NCBI GenBank assembly: GCA_030019485.1
Contig: JASEEW010000081.1
Span: forward strand, 1-8,093
Length of the DNA: 8,093 bases
Source of the DNA: Thermoplasmatales archaeon
GTDB taxonomy: Archaea > Thermoplasmatota > JASEFT01 > JAUWIS01
Direction: 5' to 3'
Shown: positions 1 through 5,980 of the stretch, one piece after another
How the letters are laid out: each line of letters starts with the position of its first letter
Numbering within the stretch: position 1 is the stretch's first letter
Notes under the pieces: model-generated
What the model saw: the letters and a program-made list of their open reading frames with translations, nothing else
Databases searched by the model: none
Told to the model about the DNA's origin: nothing
Translations under genes and position numbers: made by a program

Positions 1-22
1 GGATTTTATAGTAAGGCACCAT
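1..22 (-). CDS. Possible 5' end of a divergent gene, cut by the left edge
   Basis: An ATG on the minus strand at 22-20 opens a frame reading MVPYYKI up to the window edge. A GGTGAT at 36-31 on that strand matches part of the archaeal anti-Shine-Dalgarno complement and lies 8 bases before the ATG. A T/A-rich box at 55-63 could serve both directions. Only seven codons are visible, so no product can be named and the call rests on the ribosome site alone. The alternative is that these bases are simply intergenic. Confidence 0.25.
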
Positions 23-54
23 AATTCTACATCACCGATGAGCTGATCGATAGA

Positions 55-62
55 TTTTTAAG
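55..62 (+). promoter_or_regulatory. TATA-like box of the HEPN/MNT operon
   Basis: TTTTTAAG is centred about 27 bases before the ATG at 86. That is the distance expected for an archaeal TATA box driving a leaderless transcript. No Shine-Dalgarno site precedes the ATG, which agrees. The BRE upstream is not clear. Confidence 0.45.
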
Positions 63-66
63 CATT

Positions 67-92
67 TGTTCATATATCTGAACATATGTTCA
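67..92. promoter_or_regulatory. Operator candidate: three TGTTCA/TGAACA half-sites over the first start codon
   Basis: Half-sites are TGTTCA at 67-72, TGAACA at 79-84 and TGTTCA at 87-92. The last two, with the TA between them, form a perfect 14-base palindrome (79-92) that contains the ATG at 86. The first two form a separate inverted repeat with a 6-base spacer. The site lies just downstream of the TATA box and over the predicted transcription start, where a bound dimer would block initiation. The protein encoded directly after it begins with a winged helix-turn-helix, so autorepression is the natural inference. Confidence 0.5.
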
Positions 93-622
93 AAAAAATG
101 GATTTATGGAGCAAGACAGTGTTTAGGGTGTTTTCTGCATTGGCAGAAAAACCCCTAGAAAATTATCATGTTCGTAAAATCTCCAAGATGGCAGATGTGA
201 GTGTTGGTTCCGCAAGCAATTCTTTAAGAGTGCTTTATAATCATGATTTTGTTACAAAAAATGTTGTTGGGCGTCAAACCTTTTACAGAATTAATCTTGA
301 TAACCCTGTTTCATGTCAGTTTAAAGTTTTGATGAACATCCTCTCTCTATCTGACATTATAGAAGAATTAAAACCTTATGCAGAAAGAATAATATTATTT
401 GGGAGCGCATCTAAAGGGATGAATACCCCCGATAGTGATTTTGATTTGTTTATAGAATCTGAAAATCCTATGAACATTAAAGAAGTTTTGAGGAAGTACA
501 GAAATATTTCACCAGTAATCGTTGAGATTGGTAAATTGCAGGAGTTTAAAACAGGGAATAAGGCATTATATGAAAATGTTAAAACCGGTATACTACTCTG
601 GAGGGAAACACATGGGTTATGA
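86..622 (+). CDS. Winged-HTH/MNT nucleotidyltransferase fusion (antitoxin of a HEPN/MNT pair)
   Basis: 178 aa in two parts. Residues about 10-72 form a winged helix-turn-helix, with the recognition-helix region near VGSASNSLRVL and a wing ending in GRQTFYRIN. Residues about 85-178 are a minimal nucleotidyltransferase of the MNT (DNA polymerase beta) superfamily. The signature GS is at 106-107 and the metal-binding pair D118/D120 sits in SDFDLF; E147 in IVEIG is a candidate third acidic ligand. In studied HEPN/MNT modules the MNT protein neutralises the HEPN toxin, in some cases by adding AMP groups to it. Here the fused DNA-binding part suggests that it also represses its own operon. The HEPN gene overlaps its end by 11 bases. 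Start at 86 is chosen from the TATA distance; M5 (98) is an in-frame alternative. Family assignment is firm; the antitoxin role is inferred from the pairing. Confidence 0.88.
   Translation: MFKKMDLWSKTVFRVFSALAEKPLENYHVRKISKMADVSVGSASNSLRVLYNHDFVTKNVVGRQTFYRINLDNPVSCQFKVLMNILSLSDIIEELKPYAERIILFGSASKGMNTPDSDFDLFIESENPMNIKEVLRKYRNISPVIVEIGKLQEFKTGNKALYENVKTGILLWRETHGL
600..605 (+). promoter_or_regulatory. Ribosome binding site deciding the HEPN start
   Basis: GGAGGG lies 6 bases before the ATG at 612, inside the end of the MNT gene. It fixes the HEPN start at 612 rather than at the in-frame upstream ATG at 522, whose extra 30 codons only re-read the MNT gene in another frame. Confidence 0.75.
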
Positions 623-1040
623 GTTTGAAAGATGTCTTGAGAAAAGAAAAATAGTAAAAGAGAATATATCTGAGGATATGTTATTAAATGAGGTTAACGC
701 GGCAGACTATGACCTTGCTAAAGCGAAAAATTCGTTGGATGACGGTGATTATAAATGGGCAACAGTACAGGCATATTACGTGATGTTTCATTCTGCAATG
801 GCATTGGTATTCAGCAAAGGTTTCAGGGAAAGAAGTCATTACTGTCTAAAGGTTGCTTTGATGGAGTTATTTGTGAACACAAACAAACTTGAGCCAGAGT
901 ATGTTGAGTTTTTTGAGGATACAATGTTATTAAGGGAGCAGGCAGATTATGAACTGCGGTATTACCCATCTGCGGCTGAAGAGCCCATAAAAAATGCTGA
1001 AAGATTTTTACAAAAAACCAAGGAAATCCTGGGACCTTGA
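612..1040 (+). CDS. HEPN-domain protein (toxin of the HEPN/MNT pair)
   Basis: 142 aa, almost entirely alpha-helical. It resembles the archaeal HEPN/UPF0332 family: a helix with AYYVMFHSAMALVFSKG (54-70), then RERSHYCLKVALMELF (72-87), and a C-terminal helix pair with LREQADYELRYYPSAAEE followed by KNAERFLQK. HEPN toxins are RNases that use an Arg...His motif. Here the matching segment is R72-E-R-S-H76-Y77, so three residues separate Arg and His rather than the usual four to six. The gene overlaps the MNT gene by 11 bases (612-622) and has its own strong Shine-Dalgarno site, so the two proteins are probably made in a coupled way. It converges with lonB. RNase activity is inference; some HEPN proteins of this type may only bind nucleotides or partner proteins. 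Confidence 0.85.
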   Translation: MGYEFERCLEKRKIVKENISEDMLLNEVNAADYDLAKAKNSLDDGDYKWATVQAYYVMFHSAMALVFSKGFRERSHYCLKVALMELFVNTNKLEPEYVEFFEDTMLLREQADYELRYYPSAAEEPIKNAERFLQKTKEILGP

Positions 1041-1138
1041 TTCTCTTGTCGGTAACGTATACAATGTATCACTAACTGCGGAGGAAATCCTATGACATTA
1101 CAACAACACATAACTTCTCTTTCTCTTTTTTATATTTG
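1041..1138. other. Gap between convergent HEPN and lonB genes, with an orphan ribosome site
   Basis: GGAGG at 1080-1084 is followed after 7 bases by an ATG at 1092, but the frame it opens runs antisense into lonB and resembles no protein. The 10-mer AGGAAATCCT occurs both at the end of the HEPN gene (1021-1030) and here (1082-1091). The T-rich stretch at about 1115-1135 (ttctctttctcttttt) could end HEPN transcription by the U-tract mechanism used in archaea. Confidence 0.4.
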
Positions 1139-3127
1139 TTATGCTCCAGAGGGTAATGGAAGCTCTGTCCTTTTTGGAACAAGCTTCGCAAGTTTTTCAA
1201 TAAGACCCTCTTTTTTACTACTGCCAACCAATGCGCTGCTTAAAACATCCTTCAGTGTTTCAGCAGGAATGATTTCAATTTTGTTTCTGTATTTTTCCTC
1301 TATTAAAACATCAGAAAGATTTGCTTTTGGTATAATCACCTTCTTCAACCCTGATTCTGCAGCAGCCTCAATCTTTGCTGTAACACCGCCAACAGGTAAA
1401 ACTCCGCCCCTTATGGATAGTGAGCCTGTCATTCCCACTGTCTGGTCTATTTCAACATTTTCCATGGCAGAGATTATCGCCGCAGCAACTGATATGGATG
1501 CGGAATCGCCCTCCACGCCCTCATGCGTTCCTATGAACTGGATGTGCACATCATAGTTACTGATGTCTTTTCCAGTGTATTTTTTAATTAATGCTGAAAC
1601 ATTCTGAACAGCCTCTTTTGCAATCTCGCCAAGTTTCCCTGTTGCAATTATTTTTCCCTCGGCTCTTGAGCCTGCAGGCGTTACCTCAGCAACAATTGGT
1701 AAAACAACACCCGAGTACTCGGCCATGCTTGGATCAGCCATGAGCACTGCAAGACCGTTCACTGCCCCTACCTCAAAGCCTGATGTTTTGAAACTTTTGT
1801 ATTCCTTGCCTTTTTCAATAAACCTGTCTGCGACCTGCTGCTCAAGTGACCTTGCAATCTTTTTTGCATAAAAAATGTTCTCTGCGGTAACAACAGATTT
1901 TTCCTTTACAATCTTCATGGCATCCTCTTTACTGGGCATGCTTTTCACAAAATTTTCAACAGCAATATCACCAGCAACCCTGACAAGCCCGCCAAGCTCC
2001 CTAAGCCTCAGTGACAGTTCCTCTTTCCTTCCAGATCTTCTCTGCGCCTCCCTGATAATTTCGCATACAGCCCTTTTATCAAAATGTGGAATCTTGGCGT
2101 CATTTTTTATTTCCTGAGCAATAAAACGTACAAGTTTTTTTCTGTTCTCATCATTATCAGGCATTGTGCTTTTCATGTATATTTCATAGCCATATCCCCT
2201 GATTCTTGACCTCAGCGCGGGATGCATGCCTCTGACCGCATCAAGGTTTCCTGCTACAACAAGTATGAAATCACATGGAACAGGCTCTGTTTTAACCATT
2301 GCGCCCGCGCTTCTTTCAGACTGACCTGAGATTGGGAATTTTTTTTCCTGCAACGCGGTTAGCAGGTTTTGCTGGCTCTCAAGCCTCAAAGTATTTATTT
2401 CATCAATGAACAGCACGCCCTTGTCAGCTTTCTGGATAGCCCCGATTTCAACCCTTTCATGCGCGGGTGTTTCCAGTCCTCCTGATTGAAATGGGTCGTG
2501 TCTGATATCACCAAGGAGTGCGCCTGCATGCGCGCCTGTTGCATCAATAAACGGCGGTGTTTCATCAGGTTTATGTGAAACCAGCAGTTTTGGGACCATG
2601 TCCTTTTTCATCATGGGTCCGCCCCTGAACATTGTCATCCAGAAAACCCAGAAAAGTATGGCTGCTGCAATTATACCATAGAATAATACCATAACATTCT
2701 TGAAACCTGTTTCCACAAAATATATAACAGCAAATCCTACAATCATAAATATAATGAGCATAAGCATGGATGTTTTCTGGGATTTTCTTTTCACTGCCTC
2801 AATTTTATGGGTGTTCACAATGGTTTTTCCTTTTCCTGCTGGAACAACCCTGATTTTTGGCATGTTTGGGTCCTCAGGGTTTGGATATGCTATAACATCC
2901 TGCAGCTCCCCTTTTGGCAGAAGTTCAGCCATTGACCTGGCAAGCATTGATTTACCGGTTCCAGGCTCACCGATAAGCATGACATGCCTTTTCTGCTCAG
3001 CAGCCTTTTTTATAACCTCCACTGCTTTTTCCTGCCCTATGACCTGCTCAACAATTTTCTCAGGGACCTTGATGTCCTTTGTTGTTTCAAAGTTTTGTTT
3101 TTTGATCCAGGACTCAATACTTTCCAT
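1139..3127 (-). CDS. lonB: Archaeal membrane-anchored ATP-dependent protease LonB
   Basis: 662 aa, close to the 620-650 residues usual for archaeal LonB. It unfolds and degrades proteins at the inner face of the cytoplasmic membrane, where it stands in for bacterial FtsH. The AAA+ part has a Walker A motif GEPGTGKS at 53-60, Walker B LFIDEI at 239-244, sensor-1 N294 in VAGN, and the Arg-rich LRSRIR at 305-310. Between Walker A and B are two hydrophobic segments, about 120-138 and 144-166, which are the membrane anchor specific to LonB. The C-terminal S16 peptidase domain carries the Ser-Lys dyad: S542 in EGDSAS and K585 in GGVTAKIEAA. The ATG at 3127 lies about 27 bases from a good TATA box, so the mRNA is probably leaderless. 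The gene is divergent from prs. All key residues are present and it looks intact and active. Confidence 0.97.
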   Translation of the reverse strand: MESIESWIKKQNFETTKDIKVPEKIVEQVIGQEKAVEVIKKAAEQKRHVMLIGEPGTGKSMLARSMAELLPKGELQDVIAYPNPEDPNMPKIRVVPAGKGKTIVNTHKIEAVKRKSQKTSMLMLIIFMIVGFAVIYFVETGFKNVMVLFYGIIAAAILFWVFWMTMFRGGPMMKKDMVPKLLVSHKPDETPPFIDATGAHAGALLGDIRHDPFQSGGLETPAHERVEIGAIQKADKGVLFIDEINTLRLESQQNLLTALQEKKFPISGQSERSAGAMVKTEPVPCDFILVVAGNLDAVRGMHPALRSRIRGYGYEIYMKSTMPDNDENRKKLVRFIAQEIKNDAKIPHFDKRAVCEIIREAQRRSGRKEELSLRLRELGGLVRVAGDIAVENFVKSMPSKEDAMKIVKEKSVVTAENIFYAKKIARSLEQQVADRFIEKGKEYKSFKTSGFEVGAVNGLAVLMADPSMAEYSGVVLPIVAEVTPAGSRAEGKIIATGKLGEIAKEAVQNVSALIKKYTGKDISNYDVHIQFIGTHEGVEGDSASISVAAAIISAMENVEIDQTVGMTGSLSIRGGVLPVGGVTAKIEAAAESGLKKVIIPKANLSDVLIEEKYRNKIEIIPAETLKDVLSSALVGSSKKEGLIEKLAKLVPKRTELPLPSGA

Positions 3128-3150
3128 TAATACTACAATAGGGATTGTAT

Positions 3151-3166
3151 GTTATATAGTTTTCTC
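3151..3166 (-). promoter_or_regulatory. BRE/TATA promoter of lonB
   Basis: On the minus strand GAGAAA (3166-3161) is followed by ACTATATAAC (3160-3151). The TATA centre is about 28 bases from the lonB ATG at 3127, giving a leaderless transcript. Confidence 0.65.
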
Positions 3167-3177
3167 ATCTGGTAAAC

Positions 3178-3184
3178 TATAAAA
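3178..3184 (+). promoter_or_regulatory. TATA box of prs
   Basis: TATAAAA is centred at 3181, which is 27 bases before the GTG at 3208. This spacing favours GTG 3208 as both transcription and translation start over the TTG at 3205. The box lies within 30 bases of the divergent lonB TATA box, so the two genes share one short promoter region. Confidence 0.6.
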
Positions 3185-3207
3185 TCCTTCATTTCCATTC
3201 TATTTTG

Positions 3208-4065
3208 GTGATAAAATTGAGGATTGTGTCTGGTTCATCATCAAGATTGCTGTCTAAAAGGCTGGCGGAAGAAGCAAATGCTGATTTAGTGGATGTTAAT
3301 ATAAAAAGGTTTCCTGACAGGGAATGCTATGTTAGAATCATGGATGACCTAGACAATGAAAATGTTGTTCTGATCCAGAACACCTGGCCTGATGAAAACA
3401 TTGTTGAGTTTTTCCTGCTTGCTGATGCAATAAAAGAATTTAAAATAAAAAAATTGACCGCGGTCATACCGTATTTTGGTTATGCGAGGCAGGACAAAAA
3501 ATTCAATCCTGGTGAACCAATATCTGTTAGGGCTTTAATAAAAAGGATTCAGATAGATGTTGACAAAATAATAACAGTTGACATCCATGATGAAAATGTG
3601 CTGAAATGGTTTGATATCCCCAGCATTAATGTTTCAGGCATGCCTGCAATTGGTGAATATCTGAAAAAACTGAATCCGGACATTATTATAGCGCCTGATG
3701 ACGGTGCATTGCAAAAAGCAAAAAATGTCGCTGATATTGTTGGATGCAGCTATGATTACTTTGATAAGAAAAGAATTGATGACATGCATGTGGAGATGAA
3801 AACAAAAAATATTGATGTGGAAAACAAAAACGTTGCAATAGTTGATGATATTATTTCAACTGGCGGGACAATAATTACTGCAACAAAAAACCTGAAAAAA
3901 CAGGGCGCAAAAAATGTTTATGCGTGCTGCACACATGGTTTGTTTGCCGAGAATGCATTAGAAAAACTTCAAAATGTTTGTGATAAGGTTATTTCAACGG
4001 ACAGTATTGAAAACCCTGCGAGTGCTGTCAGCATTGCATCTGAGATTGAAAAAATGCTCAAGTAG
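3208..4065 (+). CDS. prs: Ribose-phosphate pyrophosphokinase (PRPP synthetase)
   Basis: 285 aa from the GTG start, the short length typical of archaeal enzymes (bacterial ones are about 310-320). It transfers pyrophosphate from ATP to ribose 5-phosphate, giving PRPP for purine, pyrimidine and histidine synthesis. Visible motifs: the N-terminal IVSGSSS; FPDRE (35-39); the flexible catalytic loop YFGYARQDKKFNPGE (89-103); VDIHD (124-128); the APDDG segment (162-166); a KKR cluster (187-189) equivalent to the catalytic Lys region; and the PRPP-binding loop IVDDIISTGGT (211-221). The start could be TTG 3205 or GTG 3208; the TATA distance and absence of a Shine-Dalgarno site favour GTG. It is divergent from lonB and convergent with dnaG. 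Assignment is secure. Confidence 0.96.
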   Translation: MIKLRIVSGSSSRLLSKRLAEEANADLVDVNIKRFPDRECYVRIMDDLDNENVVLIQNTWPDENIVEFFLLADAIKEFKIKKLTAVIPYFGYARQDKKFNPGEPISVRALIKRIQIDVDKIITVDIHDENVLKWFDIPSINVSGMPAIGEYLKKLNPDIIIAPDDGALQKAKNVADIVGCSYDYFDKKRIDDMHVEMKTKNIDVENKNVAIVDDIISTGGTIITATKNLKKQGAKNVYACCTHGLFAENALEKLQNVCDKVISTDSIENPASAVSIASEIEKMLK

Positions 4066-4146
4066 TTAGTAGTCAGAAGTTAGGGATTAGGGAAAAGAAA
4101 CAAAGCGCTCCCCCTAGCTCCTAACTACTATTCCCTAACTACTAAT
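4061..4146. repeat. Imperfect inverted repeat between convergent prs and dnaG
   Basis: The left arm, starting in the prs stop region, reads roughly (agtagttagt)(agtcag)(aagttagggattaggg). The right arm is its approximate reverse complement, with two direct copies of CTAACTACTA at 4121-4130 and 4135-4144. The best-pairing inner parts are AGTTAGGGATTAGGG and CCCCTAGCTCCTAACT, around a 20-base A-rich centre. The element fills the whole gap between the genes. It may be a bidirectional terminator or a copy of a dispersed palindromic repeat. Confidence 0.6.
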
Positions 4147-5396
4147 TATTCCAGCTCCGCCTTTGTCAGAATGTCCAGTGACACAGGCTGTTTTGTTATA
4201 TTCCCTCTTTTTATGCCCACCACTGTTTTTATGTTTGTATTCATCAGTTCATCAATCATTCTCTGGGTTATTATGCCATCAAACACAAGGGATGCCCCGT
4301 TTTCAGGTATGTTTTTTAAACAGGCTGGCAGGTCCCTTACGTGCATTTCTGAGACAACACTGCCCTGAACATCAAGCACGTTAACCTTTGAGAGGCCTGA
4401 AAGCTTTGTTAGTGTTTCCTTGTATTTTGTCTGAATAGGTGAGAGTTCTTTTTTAACTACCTGTTTGGGCTTCAGCAGATGGAATGTCCTCTTTTTTTCA
4501 TCGGGCCTGCTGTAGGCCTGTTTGATGGGGGCGACCTTTTCTCCATATTTCAGTGTTTTTTCCTCCTTTGGCATGTTTTCCTTGTACTGCTCAACCGGTA
4601 TTTTGTTCCTTAGTGCCTTCATCACCTGCTTGTATGTTAGTTCTTCAACCTCAGAGTTTTGGGGCGCTGCTGTCACAAAATCAACTTCTGCTGTCTGAAG
4701 TAATTCCCTGAGTATGAGGTCCCCTCCCCTGTCTCCATCAACAAACACTGTGACAATTTTTGCCTTTGACAGCTCCTGAATAGTCTTTGGAACGCTTGTT
4801 CCTTCCACTGCAATTGCATTCTTTATCCCGTACTTCAGCAGGTTCAGAACATCAGACCTGCCTTCTACAATAATAACTGCATCAGATGTATCTATGTTGG
4901 GGCCGGCGGGACATCTGTCAGAACCATAGTTTGTTATTTCTTCAACGTGCACAGCATCCCTTACTACCTCGGTTACGCCAAAACCTGTTGTTTTTGTCTC
5001 CTCAAGAAGTCTTGTCAGAAGCTCCTTTGCCCGCTCTACAATCCTGTTTCTTTTTGCCACCCTGACATCCTCCACGTTTATGACCTCTATCTTTGCCTTG
5101 CAGGGTCCAACCCTGTCTATTGTTTCCAATGAGGATGCAAGTACTGCTGTTTCAACCTTGTCCAAACTTGAGGGGACAATGATTTCACCATCTGATTTAC
5201 CCTTCTTTGATTCAACGTTCACCTCTATTCTGCCTATTCTCCCGCTTTTCTGTAAATCCCTCAGGTCAAGCTCTTCCCCTAGTAAGCCTTCTGTCTGCCC
5301 AAAGATTGCACCTACCACATCTGGTTTTTCCACCACACCATCTGTTGATATTCTTGCTTTTATCAAATACTTCACTGTAGTTGGGTCTAAATACAT
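4146..5396 (-). CDS. dnaG: Archaeal DnaG primase-like Toprim protein
   Basis: 416 aa. This is the archaeal form of DnaG, which lacks the bacterial zinc and helicase-binding domains. It is known both for RNA primer synthesis in vitro and as a stable subunit of the archaeal RNA exosome. The conserved N-terminal block has VVGAIFGQTEGLLGEELDLR then LQKSGRIGRIEV, and PSSLDKVETAVLASSLETIDRVGPC follows. The Toprim core is at residues about 172-232: the catalytic Glu in IIVEGRSD (E178) and the metal-binding DGDRGGD (D220, D222, D226). The C-terminal 150 residues include a Lys-rich linker and a small alpha/beta region. An in-frame ATG at 5429 would add 11 residues. I chose 5396 because TCAGGAGTGATAAAATG gives it a strong ribosome site and because relatives start here. 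The gene lies downstream of the DUF167-Toprim pair on the same strand. Confidence 0.95.
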   Translation of the reverse strand: MYLDPTTVKYLIKARISTDGVVEKPDVVGAIFGQTEGLLGEELDLRDLQKSGRIGRIEVNVESKKGKSDGEIIVPSSLDKVETAVLASSLETIDRVGPCKAKIEVINVEDVRVAKRNRIVERAKELLTRLLEETKTTGFGVTEVVRDAVHVEEITNYGSDRCPAGPNIDTSDAVIIVEGRSDVLNLLKYGIKNAIAVEGTSVPKTIQELSKAKIVTVFVDGDRGGDLILRELLQTAEVDFVTAAPQNSEVEELTYKQVMKALRNKIPVEQYKENMPKEEKTLKYGEKVAPIKQAYSRPDEKKRTFHLLKPKQVVKKELSPIQTKYKETLTKLSGLSKVNVLDVQGSVVSEMHVRDLPACLKNIPENGASLVFDGIITQRMIDELMNTNIKTVVGIKRGNITKQPVSLDILTKAELE

Positions 5397-5400
5397 TTTA

Positions 5401-5408
5401 TCACTCCT
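5401..5408 (-). promoter_or_regulatory. Ribosome binding site of dnaG
   Basis: AGGAGTGA on the minus strand ends 4 bases before the ATG at 5396 and matches the archaeal consensus GGAGGTGA with one G missing. It argues that dnaG, unlike most genes here, has a leader, and it selects 5396 over the in-frame ATG at 5429. Confidence 0.65.
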
Positions 5409-5481
5409 GAAAAAACACATATCGCCCATTCATCGCAAATTAGCCGCTCCCCCCTGACATAACAATGGAGTATTCCTTTGA

Positions 5482-5500
5482 AACAGCATAAAGTGCTGTT
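5482..5500 (-). other. Perfect 7-bp hairpin in the dnaG leader
   Basis: Read on the minus strand, AACAGCA (5500-5494), loop CTTTA and TGCTGTT (5488-5482) form a perfect stem. It extends past a three-base bulge by TTGA (5507-5504) pairing with TCAA (5481-5478). No T-run follows, so it does not look like a terminator of the upstream genes. It would sit at the 5' end of the predicted dnaG leader. Confidence 0.6.
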
Positions 5501-5577
5501 ACTTCAATCCAGCAGAAATTTAGATATGGATGAATGTGATATATGAGTTTTCCAGTAACCACATGGGCTTATAGGTA

Positions 5578-5979
5578 TTAAAGATTTCTTTTCAGACATC
5601 GTTTCCTCAGGTTTCCAACATAGGTGAACAGGGACTCCACATCCTTAATTTCCTTTTTGCACAGCTCTGCCAGTTCAGCCCTTATTCTGTCATCATGTTT
5701 CACAGTATTTGCCTCCAGGTATTTTTTAAGTCTTCTGCAAAGGTCTCCTCCTTTCTTATCCCAGTCTGTGAGAATGATGACCTTTTTATGCTCCTTTGAT
5801 ATTTCCTCACACATATCTGATATGGAGCCCACAATCCTTATTATCCTCCCATTCAAGCACAGGTTCCTAAGTGCATCCTCATCCTTTTTCCCCTCAACTA
5901 TCACAGCATACTCCCTGTTGAGGAGTTTTAGTTTTTCCAGGATTTTTTCAACATCCTCCAGATGTTTCTCATAATTCAT
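5578..5979 (-). CDS. Small stand-alone Toprim-domain protein (UPF0292-like)
   Basis: 133 aa from the ATG at 5979. It is little more than one Toprim domain, the metal-dependent fold of DnaG primases, topoisomerases, OLD nucleases and RNase M5. Visible: AVIVEGKKDEDAL with the catalytic Glu (E29) and ILTDWDKKGGD with acidic ligands D72, D74 and D79; the second motif replaces the more usual DTDxxG with DWDKKG. Residues after about 90 are helical and rich in Lys and Glu. Length and content match the archaeal small-primase-like UPF0292 family, whose function is not established. The start lies one base after the DUF167 stop, so the two genes are almost certainly co-translated. An upstream frame that would start at 6060 overlaps DUF167 and is not the true start. 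Confidence 0.85.
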   Translation of the reverse strand: MNYEKHLEDVEKILEKLKLLNREYAVIVEGKKDEDALRNLCLNGRIIRIVGSISDMCEEISKEHKKVIILTDWDKKGGDLCRRLKKYLEANTVKHDDRIRAELAELCKKEIKDVESLFTYVGNLRKRCLKRNL

Positions 5980-5980
5980 T

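Larger units (their letters stand above)
5397..5577 (-). promoter_or_regulatory. dnaG upstream region: promoter candidate and possible structured leader
   Basis: This gap of about 180 bases lies between the small Toprim gene and dnaG. On the minus strand GGAAAA (5553-5548) is followed by CATATATC (5545-5538), a reasonable BRE/TATA pair. It predicts transcription from about 5513 and hence a leader of about 115 bases. The leader would contain a hairpin (5482-5500), a run of six Gs near 5450-5455, and two very short frames: MSGGSG (ATG 5460, stop 5442-5440) and MNGRYVFFQE (ATG 5433, stop at 5403-5401). I recognise no known riboswitch in it. Confidence 0.45.

Noticed and set aside
522..611. N-terminal extension of the HEPN protein from ATG 522
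   Set aside because: It re-reads the MNT gene in another frame. A strong ribosome site precedes ATG 612, and the HEPN family match starts after that.
1092..1556. 154-residue plus-strand open frame with a good ribosome site
   Set aside because: It lies almost wholly antisense to the lonB coding sequence and is Ser/Pro/Phe-rich, as expected for a reverse reading. Only its ribosome site is worth noting.
4163..4384. Plus-strand frames within dnaG
   Set aside because: They are antisense to a confidently assigned dnaG and have no ribosome sites or recognisable domains.
5482..5510. CRISPR repeat-like GGATTGAAGT next to a hairpin
   Set aside because: There is a single copy with no repeat-spacer periodicity and no cas genes.
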